A DNA stretch of 64,000 nt. It comes from Marinobacterium jannaschii DSM 6295 (GTDB taxonomy: Bacteria > Pseudomonadota > Gammaproteobacteria > Pseudomonadales > Balneatricaceae). Positions 51,315 through 60,409 of this stretch are shown piece by piece. The number at the start of each line of letters is the position of its first letter. The stretch's first letter is position 1. The translations under genes and the position numbers were made by a program. The notes beneath the pieces were generated by a model, which did no database searches, was not told where the DNA came from, and saw only the letters and a list, made by a program, of their open reading frames with translations. The stretch covers positions 62,001 through 126,000 of the forward strand of contig NZ_JHVJ01000005.1 of NCBI RefSeq assembly GCF_000620085.1. The letters are read 5' to 3'.

Positions 51315-51620
51315 TCAGTTATCAGCGGCCAATTGGATGCGTACAGTTTCCATCACTTCAGAAGGCTGTTCCAGATAGAGCACACAGGCGCAGCGCAGCA
51401 GGGATGCAAAGTTGGGTACATCGCCGTTTATGTCGAGTGCTTCATCATAAACGCGAGACAGAAATTTTGGTGTCGTCATCGATTGCTCTTGTGCGACATA
51501 ATCAAGAATTTTCCAAAACTTCTCTTCGAGCTTGACGCTAGTTGAGTGTCCGCCCAGCCGTATAGATCGAGACACAAACGTATAGTTCGCTGGATCTTGA
51601 CCTGCAAAAATATGGCACAT
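51315..51620 (-). CDS. Ribbon-helix-helix domain protein
   Basis: A 101-residue protein with a ribbon-helix-helix domain at residues about 18-70 (STSVKLEEKFWKILDYVAQEQ, then TTPKFLSRVYDEA), as in RHH_4-type regulators. The start at 51620 follows AAGGTG. It is the first gene of the leftward VOC-GMC unit and may regulate it, using the palindrome at 51246. Confidence 0.8.
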   Translation of the reverse strand: MCHIFAGQDPANYTFVSRSIRLGGHSTSVKLEEKFWKILDYVAQEQSMTTPKFLSRVYDEALDINGDVPNFASLLRCACVLYLEQPSEVMETVRIQLAADN

Positions 51621-51972
51621 AACGAAAACACCTTGTAGTTACCTGATTAAAGGATAGATCAGTAGGGGTACCCTATTGAATCGTTATCGATACTGCAAGA
51701 TGTGTAGTAGCCGATAATTCCTGATTGGGATTCATTCAGTCGTGATGGGCAGATCTAGCTAAGTAAGCGTAAGGGGCTGTTAGTGATCAAAAGCCCCTTA
51801 CGCTTAGGGGCTTTGTCGCAGTTTCGGTGAGCGGAAAAGCCTCGTCATGGAGGGAGCTACTACCTACTTCGCTACCACAAATGGTTCTCTTTTTTCAGAT
51901 GTAGAGCTATCTGAAGCAAAACGTGCTTAAACAAGGACGGAATGCAGAAACCACCCCGTATCCTACTGTTGC
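51621..51972. other. Intergenic region with a strong hairpin
   Basis: About 350 bases without a gene. It contains perfect 15-base inverted arms TAAGCGTAAGGGGCT (51764-51778) and AGCCCCTTACGCTTA (51792-51806) around 13 bases, followed by a second GGGGCT. It could be a terminator for the leftward recombinase gene, though without a clear T run on that strand. Confidence 0.6.
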
Positions 51973-53304
51973 TTATGGAGCTGCCCCTTCCAGATGATCC
52001 AGCGGTTTAGCCGCAGCCGATTCATGGCGCTCTACCCGACTGGTATGCAGGTACTGCGAGGTGGTATCGATGCTGTCATGACCGGCATCGGCCTGGACAT
52101 GTGACAGCGGCCGCTGGTTAAGGTTGATATCGTGGGAGATGCCGGTATGGCGGATGCTGTGCGGCGTCATCTGCCTCATCTCCTGGGCATCCTGCTCAAA
52201 ACCATCCCGTTCGATCGCCTCAGCGGCCAGAGCGAACAGCATATTCAACTCTTCACGTAGCTGACGAATTCCCAGGTTGGCATTGATCAGGCCGCTGTCA
52301 CGTCCCCGGCCCGCCGCGCGGTGACGGATAAACAGCGGGGCTTCCTCATTCGGCGTCGGCAGCGGCGGCAGCCCCAGGTGGCGGCGATAGCGCTTCAGCG
52401 CCTTCAGCAACTGGTTGGATACCGCCACGGTACGCCGCTTACCGCCTTTACTGCGCGGTATATGAAAGCCCCAGACACCGGTTTTGCTGTCGCGGCGAAA
52501 CTGCCCCATCATCGGCGAAAAGCCCGGCCGGGCGGCTGCCTCGGATATACGCAGGTAACAGCTGTACATCAGGGTGATCAGAAACAGAGTGCGTTCATGC
52601 TGCTCCGGATCTTTGTTGGCCAGTGAGCGGGCGGTAGAGATGACATAGGACCACTGCAGCTCGGTGAAGGCGCGGATCTCCTCATCATCTTCACGCATCA
52701 CCATGCTCTGGCTGCCGGACTTAAAGCGGCCGTTTTTCATCAGCATCATCGCCGGATTGCGTTCGGTGTACTCTTCGTTGATCAGATAGGCAAAGAATGC
52801 CGACAGAATCGCCAGCTTGGTTTTCAGGGCTTTATCGGTAATGCGGTAAGGCTGCTCCACCCCGTCCTGCTTTTTGCCCAGGAAGGGTCGCCACTGGGGA
52901 TTGGGTACCCGCTCATCCAACTCTTTATCGATGACAAACTGCGCTACATTGCGGTAGGCCACCAGGTCTTTTGGTGGCTGAGTGCAGTAATCGATATAGC
53001 GCATCAGTACCCGGCGGGTGATATCTGCCACCGAGACCTCTTCGGCATCAAAGCACCAGTGCAGGAAAGTGGTGAGCTCGCTGCGATAGGTTTTGTAGTT
53101 GTTCTCGCTGAATTTCTGCTCCAGCAGCCAGTCCACCGCATGCTCATAGATCAGCGCCGCATCGGCTACTTTGTGCAGGGTTACATTCGCTATGTACTGG
53201 TTAATGCAGGCGTTTCCCTCCTCCAGATACTGCACGGCATCAAACAGTGGAATTGCCGGCGGCAGCTCGGATAAAGCGGACAGGGATGGCTTTGATGCGG
53301 ACAT
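51973..53304 (-). CDS. Tyrosine recombinase (site-specific integrase)
   Basis: A 443-residue tyrosine recombinase. The N-terminal SAM-like domain is about 65-125 and 150-195. The catalytic residues are arginine in SCYLRISEAA near 252, lysine in SKGGKRR near 285, H-x2-R in HSIRHTGIS near 385, histidine in DAGHDSIDTTSQY near 410 with the tyrosine near 418. It appears intact. The 443-residue size and N-terminal extension are like stand-alone integrases of genomic islands, but no att site or flanking repeat was found. It is transcribed toward the VOC-GMC unit. Confidence 0.9.
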   Translation of the reverse strand: MSASKPSLSALSELPPAIPLFDAVQYLEEGNACINQYIANVTLHKVADAALIYEHAVDWLLEQKFSENNYKTYRSELTTFLHWCFDAEEVSVADITRRVLMRYIDYCTQPPKDLVAYRNVAQFVIDKELDERVPNPQWRPFLGKKQDGVEQPYRITDKALKTKLAILSAFFAYLINEEYTERNPAMMLMKNGRFKSGSQSMVMREDDEEIRAFTELQWSYVISTARSLANKDPEQHERTLFLITLMYSCYLRISEAAARPGFSPMMGQFRRDSKTGVWGFHIPRSKGGKRRTVAVSNQLLKALKRYRRHLGLPPLPTPNEEAPLFIRHRAAGRGRDSGLINANLGIRQLREELNMLFALAAEAIERDGFEQDAQEMRQMTPHSIRHTGISHDINLNQRPLSHVQADAGHDSIDTTSQYLHTSRVERHESAAAKPLDHLEGAAP

Positions 53305-53389
53305 AGTCGGACTCAGCGGAATAAATTCATTCCACTGAGTCTAACAAAAACAAAGACTTATGTTTATAACTTAAAGCTGAGACAGTAGA

Positions 53390-56290
53390 TTATTCGACCG
53401 GCATGGTATGGCGGCAGCTATCGGGGTCAGCGCTGCGGAAGGCACTGCAGCCCCAGAATTCGCCTTTCTTGCCTTTACGTAACTGCATCATGGCACCGCA
53501 GCGGGCGCAGCTGGGTATCTCGCTGGCGCAGTCGCGATTACAGCAACGATAGGCCGATCGTTCCGGCCGCATCACCGAGTCACATTCAGGACAACCGGAC
53601 TGACGATATTCGCAGCGGGGATACTCGGTGCAACCATAGAAAACCCCGAAGCGGCCTTCCCGGCGTTGCAGCTTGCCACGACTGCATTCAGGACAGGTTA
53701 CTACTTCAGAGTCGACGTCGGCCGGCCCGAACTCTTCGGTTTCCAGCTTATACCCCGGCTGCATCAATTCATTGATGAAGCGCGAAGGCCGGGTCATATC
53801 GCTGATCAGGTAAACCCGGTGACGGGCACGGGTCAGGGCAACATAGAACAAGCGGCGCTCTTCCGCATCCGGATAAGGCTCTGCTGCAGGCAGCATCGCA
53901 TCCAGCAACGGATGTGTCTGTTTCTCTGACGGAAAGCCAAATCGGCCGCTGACCATATCCAGTACCACCACATAATCCGCCTCTTTGCCCTTACTGGCAT
54001 GGGCGGTCATCGCATCGATATTAAGGTGCTGATACTGCTGGTTGAGGGAATCCAGCGCCGAGCGATCCGGCAGACTGAAGCTGTAACGCGCCAACAGATA
54101 GACTGTCTGGGCTGCTGTCGTGTCCTGAGCGGCCACAATCTGATTGATACGGATCAACACCTCACGCAGCGGGCGGATTGCCTCTTTCGGGCTATAGCTG
54201 CTGCGCAGCAGCGAGACCGCAGGGCCTTCGACCTGGCTATGGGTTTGCAGCACTTTGTCGATCTGGGCCGGATTCTGGCAGACAAAGCGGCTGGCCAGAT
54301 CGCAGATCGCGTTGTTAAAACGGTAAGTTCTGTCCAGCGCAATCACCCGGGTTGGGCCGAAGTATTCACTGAAACCGGTGGTCAGGCTGATATCACTGCC
54401 GCTAAAGCGGTAGATCGACTGCCAGTCATCACCGACGCAGAACAGCGAGCGTCCGCGCTCATGAGGTTGCTCCTTCAGTGCCTTGATCAGTTCGGCGCGG
54501 GATGCCGAGATGTCCTGAAACTCATCCACCAGTATATGAACCCAGGGTGATTGAAAACGCCCGCTGCGTACATAGTGAATGGCGCGGTTGATCATATCGT
54601 CAAAGTCGATCTGTCCGGCGTCCTCCAGATTCTCCTGATAGAGCGCAGTCACCGGTTGCAGCAGCTTAAAGGCGGCGTTCATCCGGCCGGGATCAGAAGA
54701 TGCCTGAGCCAGCGACACCAGTTTATCGCTGTCCATATTGCTGGACTTGGCGTGTTTCAGCATCTGAGCCAGCAGGTCGCTGACCTGCTTCAGGGCGCCG
54801 AACTCGCGCAAGGTCTCCAGCACCGCTTTATCCGGCAGAGGCTCCAGCTCTATCTCAAGCGTATTCATCCTCTCGGCCAGCTGAGCGGTTAACTGTCCGC
54901 TTTTCCAGCCGGCATAATCACAACGGATCAGGTGCCAGTTCTTCGGACTGCATTGCTGCTCGATCTTGGCGTGATCTTCCAGCAGTTCGGCGGCACTGAA
55001 CCACTGCGGCGCCGCTCCGTTATGATCGAGCGGCATATAGTGAATACAGGTGCCCTCCTCGGGCAGCAGGAATATCGCTCCCTGCAACGGCTTGCCCGCC
55101 ACGCCCGGATGTTGCTGGTAGCCCGCCTGGTAGTTGTACTCAATGCCGTGACGGAACAGGAAGTTGCCGATCAATGCTTCGGCGACACTGGCGACGGTTT
55201 CCCCCTTCAGGGTCTTCACTTCGTTCTCGGTCAGCGCATAGAGGTGATCGCCTTCGCGTTGATAACGGAACGGGTCTATATCGGCATAGAGGTACTGCAC
55301 AAAGTAATCGAGCACATCACTGAGGTAGTCAGGACGCTGCAGCAAGTGGTTGAAGCTCTGCTCGACAAAGTTTCGTTGCAGGCGCTCGTCTTCGGCCATC
55401 AGGGTCATGGCGGGCTGCTGCCCCTCGACCTGGGCAATAATCATCCGCCCCAGGGCATGGAAGGTCTGCACATTGAGGCCATTGATGCTATCGCCCAGCT
55501 TTTGCTGCAGGCGTTCGCGCATCTCGGCGGCGGCCTTACCGGCAAAGGCCAGCATCAGAATTTGCTGCGGCGATGCCTGATGGTCGCTGATCAGGTAAGC
55601 GGCGCGGCCGATCATAGTACTGGTCTTGCCGGTACCTGCGCCGGCCAGTACCAGGTTATTCTCCTCATCCAGCAGGCAGGCATGGCGTTGCTGCTCTGTC
55701 AGGGGGTGGCTTTCAATACTGTCGAATAACTGACTGTAACGCTCGCCCTGACGCTGGAAAAATCGCTGATGGAGCTTGTCCAGTGTATCGTCCGGCCAGC
55801 CTGATATGCGGTGCAGGAACTCCAGCGGAGCCTGGGCAGAATCAGCACCGGGCTGCTCGGCCGGGCCAAAGCGATAGATGGCTGCCTGTGCTTCTGATCT
55901 GATCTGCTGAAAACGCTGCTGGCGCAGATAGTGGCGGTCAGACAGTTGCTGTTTCAACAGGTTGGCCTGGGTAAACACGGCGTCCTCTAACAGCAGAAAG
56001 CGTAAGCGGTTAATCTCAGTGCGCAGCTTGTTGGCATCGGACTTAGTCAGTGCTTTGATCTGCAGGGATTCGCCGGTTTCGTTACCAGGCTCTGCTTGCA
56101 GCAGATACATCAGGGTGCTGCTGGTCATGCCGTCGTCCAGTTCAACCGGCGTAGCAATATCAGTCAGGGCGATCGTTCGCTGGTCAATCTGCAGTCTATC
56201 TGCTTGCAGGCTGATCTGTTGCCAGTTTGCCCCCAGTACTTTCTGCGGCATCGTGACCTTGATGTTCAGGCCGTCAAAATCGTCGTTCAT
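53390..56290 (-). CDS. HelD-like superfamily 1 helicase with C-terminal zinc ribbons
   Basis: A 966-residue UvrD/Rep-family helicase. Motif I is LAGAGTGKTSTMIGRAAYL near residue 218, Ia MLAFAGKAAAEMRERL, II LVDEFQDIS near 590, III VGDDWQSIYRFSG near 620, IV ALDRTYRF, V MTAHASKGKEADYVVVLD and VI FYVALTRARHRVYLI near 855. The core resembles helicase IV (HelD). The last 90 residues have topoisomerase-type zinc ribbons (CPECSRGKL, GCPECD, CARCGAMM). The stop codon lies 4 bases past the GST start in an ATGA overlap, so the two are coupled. The extension beyond 684-residue E. coli HelD is unusual. Confidence 0.88.
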   Translation of the reverse strand: MNDDFDGLNIKVTMPQKVLGANWQQISLQADRLQIDQRTIALTDIATPVELDDGMTSSTLMYLLQAEPGNETGESLQIKALTKSDANKLRTEINRLRFLLLEDAVFTQANLLKQQLSDRHYLRQQRFQQIRSEAQAAIYRFGPAEQPGADSAQAPLEFLHRISGWPDDTLDKLHQRFFQRQGERYSQLFDSIESHPLTEQQRHACLLDEENNLVLAGAGTGKTSTMIGRAAYLISDHQASPQQILMLAFAGKAAAEMRERLQQKLGDSINGLNVQTFHALGRMIIAQVEGQQPAMTLMAEDERLQRNFVEQSFNHLLQRPDYLSDVLDYFVQYLYADIDPFRYQREGDHLYALTENEVKTLKGETVASVAEALIGNFLFRHGIEYNYQAGYQQHPGVAGKPLQGAIFLLPEEGTCIHYMPLDHNGAAPQWFSAAELLEDHAKIEQQCSPKNWHLIRCDYAGWKSGQLTAQLAERMNTLEIELEPLPDKAVLETLREFGALKQVSDLLAQMLKHAKSSNMDSDKLVSLAQASSDPGRMNAAFKLLQPVTALYQENLEDAGQIDFDDMINRAIHYVRSGRFQSPWVHILVDEFQDISASRAELIKALKEQPHERGRSLFCVGDDWQSIYRFSGSDISLTTGFSEYFGPTRVIALDRTYRFNNAICDLASRFVCQNPAQIDKVLQTHSQVEGPAVSLLRSSYSPKEAIRPLREVLIRINQIVAAQDTTAAQTVYLLARYSFSLPDRSALDSLNQQYQHLNIDAMTAHASKGKEADYVVVLDMVSGRFGFPSEKQTHPLLDAMLPAAEPYPDAEERRLFYVALTRARHRVYLISDMTRPSRFINELMQPGYKLETEEFGPADVDSEVVTCPECSRGKLQRREGRFGVFYGCTEYPRCEYRQSGCPECDSVMRPERSAYRCCNRDCASEIPSCARCGAMMQLRKGKKGEFWGCSAFRSADPDSCRHTMPVE

Positions 56291-56994
56291 GACTGATGCT
56301 TGCCTCTCTCTGTCGCAGACGGCGCCGGAAACCGGGTGATGGCGTCACCGCTGTGCCACCGGGGATATTTCTGCATAATGCTCTGAAACAGCTCCGAGGC
56401 GATATGGTCATCCAGCCATTGTTGCAGCGCCTGGTAACCGGTGGCGTAAAACCACTCCCGGTCGACATGGGCGCACTGGCGAATAAAGGGAAATATCGCC
56501 ATATCGGCAATGGTCAGGTGGTCAGTTGCCAGGTAACCGTTGTTTTGTTGCAGTAGCCGGTCCAGCTTGGATAGCGTAACCTCACACTGGTCACGGTAGT
56601 ATTCCGGACTGTGTTCCGGGTAACGATCGGCATATTTGTAACGGTCCAGATGCTGCTTAAAGACAAAATCATTTTCCTGAATCAGTCCTTCCGCCTGCCA
56701 CAGCCAGTCCAGCTGATCGACTTCACGGCCAATCAGCCAGCCGGCCGGATCGTTCTGTTGCAATGCCCAGCGCATAATATCGCGACTTTCCTCAATCACC
56801 CGGCCGTCTGGCTGCAGCACCACCGGCACAGTACCCTTGGGTGATATCTGCAGCATTTCTGCCGGTTTATCCCGCAGAACCACTTCGCGCAGCTCAACCT
56901 CCACGCCACTGTATGCGATGGCAAGCCGGGCACGCATAGCGTAGGGGCAACGTCGGAAAGAATAGAGAACCGGAAGTGAAGCGTCAGTGGGCAT
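56287..56994 (-). CDS. Glutathione S-transferase family protein
   Basis: A 235-residue GST-fold protein. The N-terminal domain starts VLYSFRRCPYAMRARLAIAYSG, with CPYAMR like omega/GstO-type proteins, and SPKGTVPVVLQPDGRVIEESRDIMRWA binds the gamma-glutamyl end (around 55-80). The C-terminal helical domain follows. It overlaps the HelD-like gene by four bases. The substrate is unknown. Confidence 0.88.
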   Translation of the reverse strand: MPTDASLPVLYSFRRCPYAMRARLAIAYSGVEVELREVVLRDKPAEMLQISPKGTVPVVLQPDGRVIEESRDIMRWALQQNDPAGWLIGREVDQLDWLWQAEGLIQENDFVFKQHLDRYKYADRYPEHSPEYYRDQCEVTLSKLDRLLQQNNGYLATDHLTIADMAIFPFIRQCAHVDREWFYATGYQALQQWLDDHIASELFQSIMQKYPRWHSGDAITRFPAPSATERGKHQS

Positions 56995-57012
56995 AGTCTT
57001 TTCTACTGGCGA

Positions 57013-57402
57013 TTATTTAGTCTGGTAAGCGCAATGGTTTGGGCGCGGACCGATCTGCGGATGGTTGCGACAGGTATCCGGCCTGACCTGGTAAATGGTG
57101 CAAAGACGGGTTTTCTGGTCCAGGTAGACGCAATCATCATTGGAACGCTGGCTCAGTGTGTAGGTTTCAGTCTTAAAGTTAAAGTGCTGAATTACGCCCG
57201 CCTTGGTCAGGCGTTTCGCCAGCTTTTTCGCCGGCTCATCCACTTCAAAAGGGTCAGCCACGCCCATGCGGGCCAGGTCGTCGAATTTTACCTCGACCGG
57301 CAGGCTGCAGCAGGTGCCCCTGCAGCTGTCGCACAGGCCTTTTTTATATTTCACCCAGGTTTTCAGATTGTCGATATTGGCGGAGATTAGCTTTTGGGAC
57401 AT
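57013..57402 (-). CDS. YkgJ-family cysteine-cluster protein
   Basis: A 129-residue protein with eight or more cysteines in the YkgJ pattern: GLCDSCRGTCCSLPVEV near residue 20 and later CVYLDQKTRLCTIYQVRPDTCRNHP. The family is thought to bind zinc or an iron-sulfur cluster. It starts 18 bases upstream of the GST stop-to-start gap and probably forms a three-gene leftward unit with the GST and HelD genes. Confidence 0.88.
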   Translation of the reverse strand: MSQKLISANIDNLKTWVKYKKGLCDSCRGTCCSLPVEVKFDDLARMGVADPFEVDEPAKKLAKRLTKAGVIQHFNFKTETYTLSQRSNDDCVYLDQKTRLCTIYQVRPDTCRNHPQIGPRPNHCAYQTK

Positions 57403-57533
57403 GACGCGATGCTGATAAAACTGCAGAATAATGGTTGTGGGCGGCGATCATAGCAGCGTTGGCTTAAGCCATAAAGCGAGTACGACCTCCCCGGAACGTT
57501 TAACGACCCGTACTTTATCTCCCGAGGAGTCCC

Positions 57534-58331
57534 ATGGAGCTACAACCGGAACTGCAAATCCCCCACCTGATCAGCAAGCAAGAGCGCTGGAGCCTGATCA
57601 ACGACCCTTTGGCAGATGATCCGGTTGCCGCCCTGAAGCGGGATCGCGAACTGTTACAGGAGGTTGCCGCAGGAACGCGCAGCGCCACCGCCAGAATCTG
57701 GGAGAACCCACAATGTCTGGTAGTAACCCGTCGGGAAACCCGTTTTCCGCAGTTTACAGCTGCCTGTGAGCAGTTGAAGAGTGAAGCCTGGCCGGTTTTG
57801 GTGCGCGAGAGTGGCGGAACCTGTGTGCCCCATCAGCCGGGAATTATTCACTTTACCCTGTTCTACCCGCAGTCTTCAGTGCGTTCTCCAAGTCTGGATG
57901 ACACTTACATCGCCCTGTGTGAACCGATCCGGCGCGCCATCGCCTCTTTTGGCATAGAAGCGCACTACGGCGAAACCGAAGGTTCCTATTGTGACGGTGA
58001 TTTCAATCTTAATATCAACGGTCTTAAGGTCACCGGCACCGCCCAGCGTATCGTCGGCGCACCAAAGAATGAATACGGTATTAAGAGCGCTGTTATGGCG
58101 CAGGCAATGATTGTCGTGGATGCCGATGCGGTGGCAGGCACCGACTGGGTGAACCGTTTTTACAAGCTGGCGGGAAATGGGCGCCGATTTAAGCCTGAAG
58201 TGGCAACCTCGGTTAAGGCGCAACTGGATGGCACAGACCGCATATTACAGCAGTCAGGTATCACAGACTTTACTCTGCTGTTCCGTCAGCGCCTGGCCGA
58301 AGCTTTTGTTGAACTGGCACAGCAGGACTAA
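57534..58331 (+). CDS. Lipoate-protein ligase A-like protein (BPL/LplA family)
   Basis: A 265-residue protein of the biotin/lipoate ligase fold. LLQEVAAGTRSATARIWENPQCLVVTRRETRFPQF precedes a ligase-type VRESGGTCVPHQPGIIHFTLFYP (residues 96-118), where family members often carry RRxSGGG and a histidine in GGxxYHD; the region is modified here (R-E-S-G-G-T). A lysine in NGLKVTGTAQR near 170 corresponds to the LplA catalytic lysine. The start has CCGAGGAGT. Lipoylation or octanoyl transfer is likely, though not certain. Confidence 0.8.
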   Translation: MELQPELQIPHLISKQERWSLINDPLADDPVAALKRDRELLQEVAAGTRSATARIWENPQCLVVTRRETRFPQFTAACEQLKSEAWPVLVRESGGTCVPHQPGIIHFTLFYPQSSVRSPSLDDTYIALCEPIRRAIASFGIEAHYGETEGSYCDGDFNLNINGLKVTGTAQRIVGAPKNEYGIKSAVMAQAMIVVDADAVAGTDWVNRFYKLAGNGRRFKPEVATSVKAQLDGTDRILQQSGITDFTLLFRQRLAEAFVELAQQD

Positions 58332-58354
58332 CGTTAGCTGAACGACAGCCACAA

Positions 58355-58396
58355 AAAAGCCTGAAGTAATTTCTATAAAACCACATTCAGGCTTTT
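58355..58396. terminator. Bidirectional terminator between the ligase gene and avtA
   Basis: AAAAGCCTGAA (58355-58365) pairs with TTCAGGCTTTT (58386-58396) around a 20-base loop; A and T runs on the stem bases permit use from both sides. Confidence 0.78.
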
Positions 58397-58423
58397 GATT
58401 TATAAGATTTTATATGGATAAAC

Positions 58424-59689
58424 TCAGCCTTCCGCGTAAGCTCTGCGCACCTCTTCGGCGATGATGTCGATGCCGCGCTGTACCACCGCAGGCTCCTGGG
58501 CGGCATAGTTCACCCGGATACATTCATGCTGGTGGGCCCAGTTGTCGTCATCGATTCCCGGGAAGAAATGATGCCCGGAAACCACCACCACACCGCGTTC
58601 TTTCAGGCGCTCGTACAGGGTCTGACTGCTGATCGGCAGGCCTTCAAACCACAACCAGAGGAACATAGCCCCTTCGGGTTTATGGATATGGTATGGCAAC
58701 TGATCGCCAAAGGCCTTACGGAAAGCGCTGACGGCTTCCTCCGAACGGCGCTTATAGTGTGGTCGAACTACATCGTTACTCAGGCTGATGATCTCGCCGG
58801 TTTTTACCAGTTCCTGAGTCATCACCGCACCAAAGCTTCCGCTGGCCAGGTTGATGATGGCGTTAATGCCAGACACCGCCTGAATCACCTCTTCGGAGGC
58901 GACAATAATTCCGGTGCGCGCCGCTGGCAGGCCCAGCTTTGACAGGCTGAGACAGACGATGCTGTTTTCATTCCACATCGGTGTTGCCGGGGTATAGATC
59001 AGGTTCGGGAACGGCATACCGTAGGCACCGTCGATCATCAGCGGGATATCGTGCTGTTGTGCCAGCGCATCCAGCCGGGCCAGCTCTTCATCGGTGATAA
59101 CATTGCCGGTCGGATTGGTCGGCCGGGATACGCAGATGGCCCCGGTTTCTTCGCCAATCGACACTTCATTAAAGTCGATACGGTACTTAAACAGGTGATC
59201 ATCCTGGCGTTCGATCTGAGGATGACCGGCGGTAAAGAATTCCCGTTCCAGCCCTGCATCGGCGTAACCGATATACTCCGGCGCCAGTGGTAGTTGAATC
59301 TTACGCTGACTGCCATCATCAAATTTACCGGCGAACATATTAAACAGCATAAAGAAGCCGGACTGACTGCCGTTGGTCAGGGCGATATTTTTTGCTGTGA
59401 TATTCCAGCCCAGCTGCTTTTTCAGCAATGCGGCCAGGTCGGTCAGCAGCCCAAGATGGCCCTGAGGCGGGTCATAGATGCCCACCAGCTGACGAAAAGT
59501 TTTGGGATCATCCACTACCTGCTGCAACCTTGTCTTCAGGCGCTGCTCAACTTCCGGGATATGGGCAGGATTGCCGCCCCCCATCATGATCATCTCTTTA
59601 TCACCTGCCAGCGCGTTGCCGAGATCATCCATCAACGTAAGAATGCCGGATTCTGTGGTGAATTTTTTTCCGAATGTAGAGAGTTTCAT
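58424..59689 (-). CDS. avtA: Valine--pyruvate aminotransferase
   Basis: A 421-residue PLP-dependent fold-I aminotransferase of the AvtA type. The start KLSTFGKKFTTESGILTLMDDLGNAL is typical, followed by GGGNPAHIPEVE, the PLP region CVSRPTNPTGNVIT and DGAYGMPFPN, and the Schiff-base lysine in SLSKLGLPAARTGI near 250. AvtA transfers amino groups between valine, alanine, and their keto acids. It is a single leftward gene. The 720-base region upstream has no clear gene. Confidence 0.93.
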   Translation of the reverse strand: MKLSTFGKKFTTESGILTLMDDLGNALAGDKEMIMMGGGNPAHIPEVEQRLKTRLQQVVDDPKTFRQLVGIYDPPQGHLGLLTDLAALLKKQLGWNITAKNIALTNGSQSGFFMLFNMFAGKFDDGSQRKIQLPLAPEYIGYADAGLEREFFTAGHPQIERQDDHLFKYRIDFNEVSIGEETGAICVSRPTNPTGNVITDEELARLDALAQQHDIPLMIDGAYGMPFPNLIYTPATPMWNENSIVCLSLSKLGLPAARTGIIVASEEVIQAVSGINAIINLASGSFGAVMTQELVKTGEIISLSNDVVRPHYKRRSEEAVSAFRKAFGDQLPYHIHKPEGAMFLWLWFEGLPISSQTLYERLKERGVVVVSGHHFFPGIDDDNWAHQHECIRVNYAAQEPAVVQRGIDIIAEEVRRAYAEG

Positions 59690-60409
59690 ACTGCTGTGTC
59701 CGTAATCGTATCCTTGCTGACTGATTCACCAGCGGGCCTTGTGAGCGGTGACTGGCGAAGAGGCGCAAAGATTACCAGTAAATCCCCGCGATTACCGTGC
59801 AAATTAATGCTTCGCCAGCATCAAAAGGGAGAAATGCTGCGAATAACTGATTTTAATTAGAGAAAAATACCAACATATATCTTTTTCAGTCTTGTATATA
59901 TGACTTTCAGGGTAAAACACTGCAGTTTCACCTTCCCTTTTCTCTTTCTGCGTCACGATTTCGATTGCGCCGGAATCGCCTGAAATCTGAGGAAACCCGG
60001 AGCAAGTAATCTGTGTTACTTACTAATATAGCCAGTCGCTTAAACAGTGATAAAAGATATCAATCAGTATCCAATACGTATTCCTGTATTTGTTTGCTGG
60101 TTGTCGACGACTAATTTGTATACTTCCGGGGCTTGCTATGGGAAAAGGCCGCATCTTGCAGGATGCTATAGCGCGAAGCCTGTACCGGTTTCAAGCGCTA
60201 TACGGTATTCGAATATAGCCAGGGGGCCTGTTAATATTGTCGTTTTCGATCTGATCGGCGAATACCCTGTTCAGGCATCGGTGGGTTGTGCAACATTTTA
60301 CGGAATTGATCTATCACGAGTTTTTCTTCGGACTAAAATCCAATCACTGTCTCAACCTAATCTATAATCAATCCGTACACAGGCCTTTTACAGGGATGCA
60401 TAAGACTCT
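59690..60409. other. Long intergenic region between avtA and the porin operon
   Basis: About 720 AT-rich bases. An open frame at 60047-60367 has poor codon use and no binding site. I see an imperfect palindrome AAGTAATCTGTGTTACTT at 60004-60021, a stretch AATACGTATT (60073-60082) matching the KfrA-like operator core, and a TATAAT at 60363-60368 that could be the -10 element for the gene at 60410, without a good -35. Confidence 0.45.

Noticed and set aside
60047-60367. 106-codon frame in the avtA-porin intergenic region
   Set aside because: No ribosome binding site, unusual composition and no recognisable family; it contains the likely promoter of the next gene.
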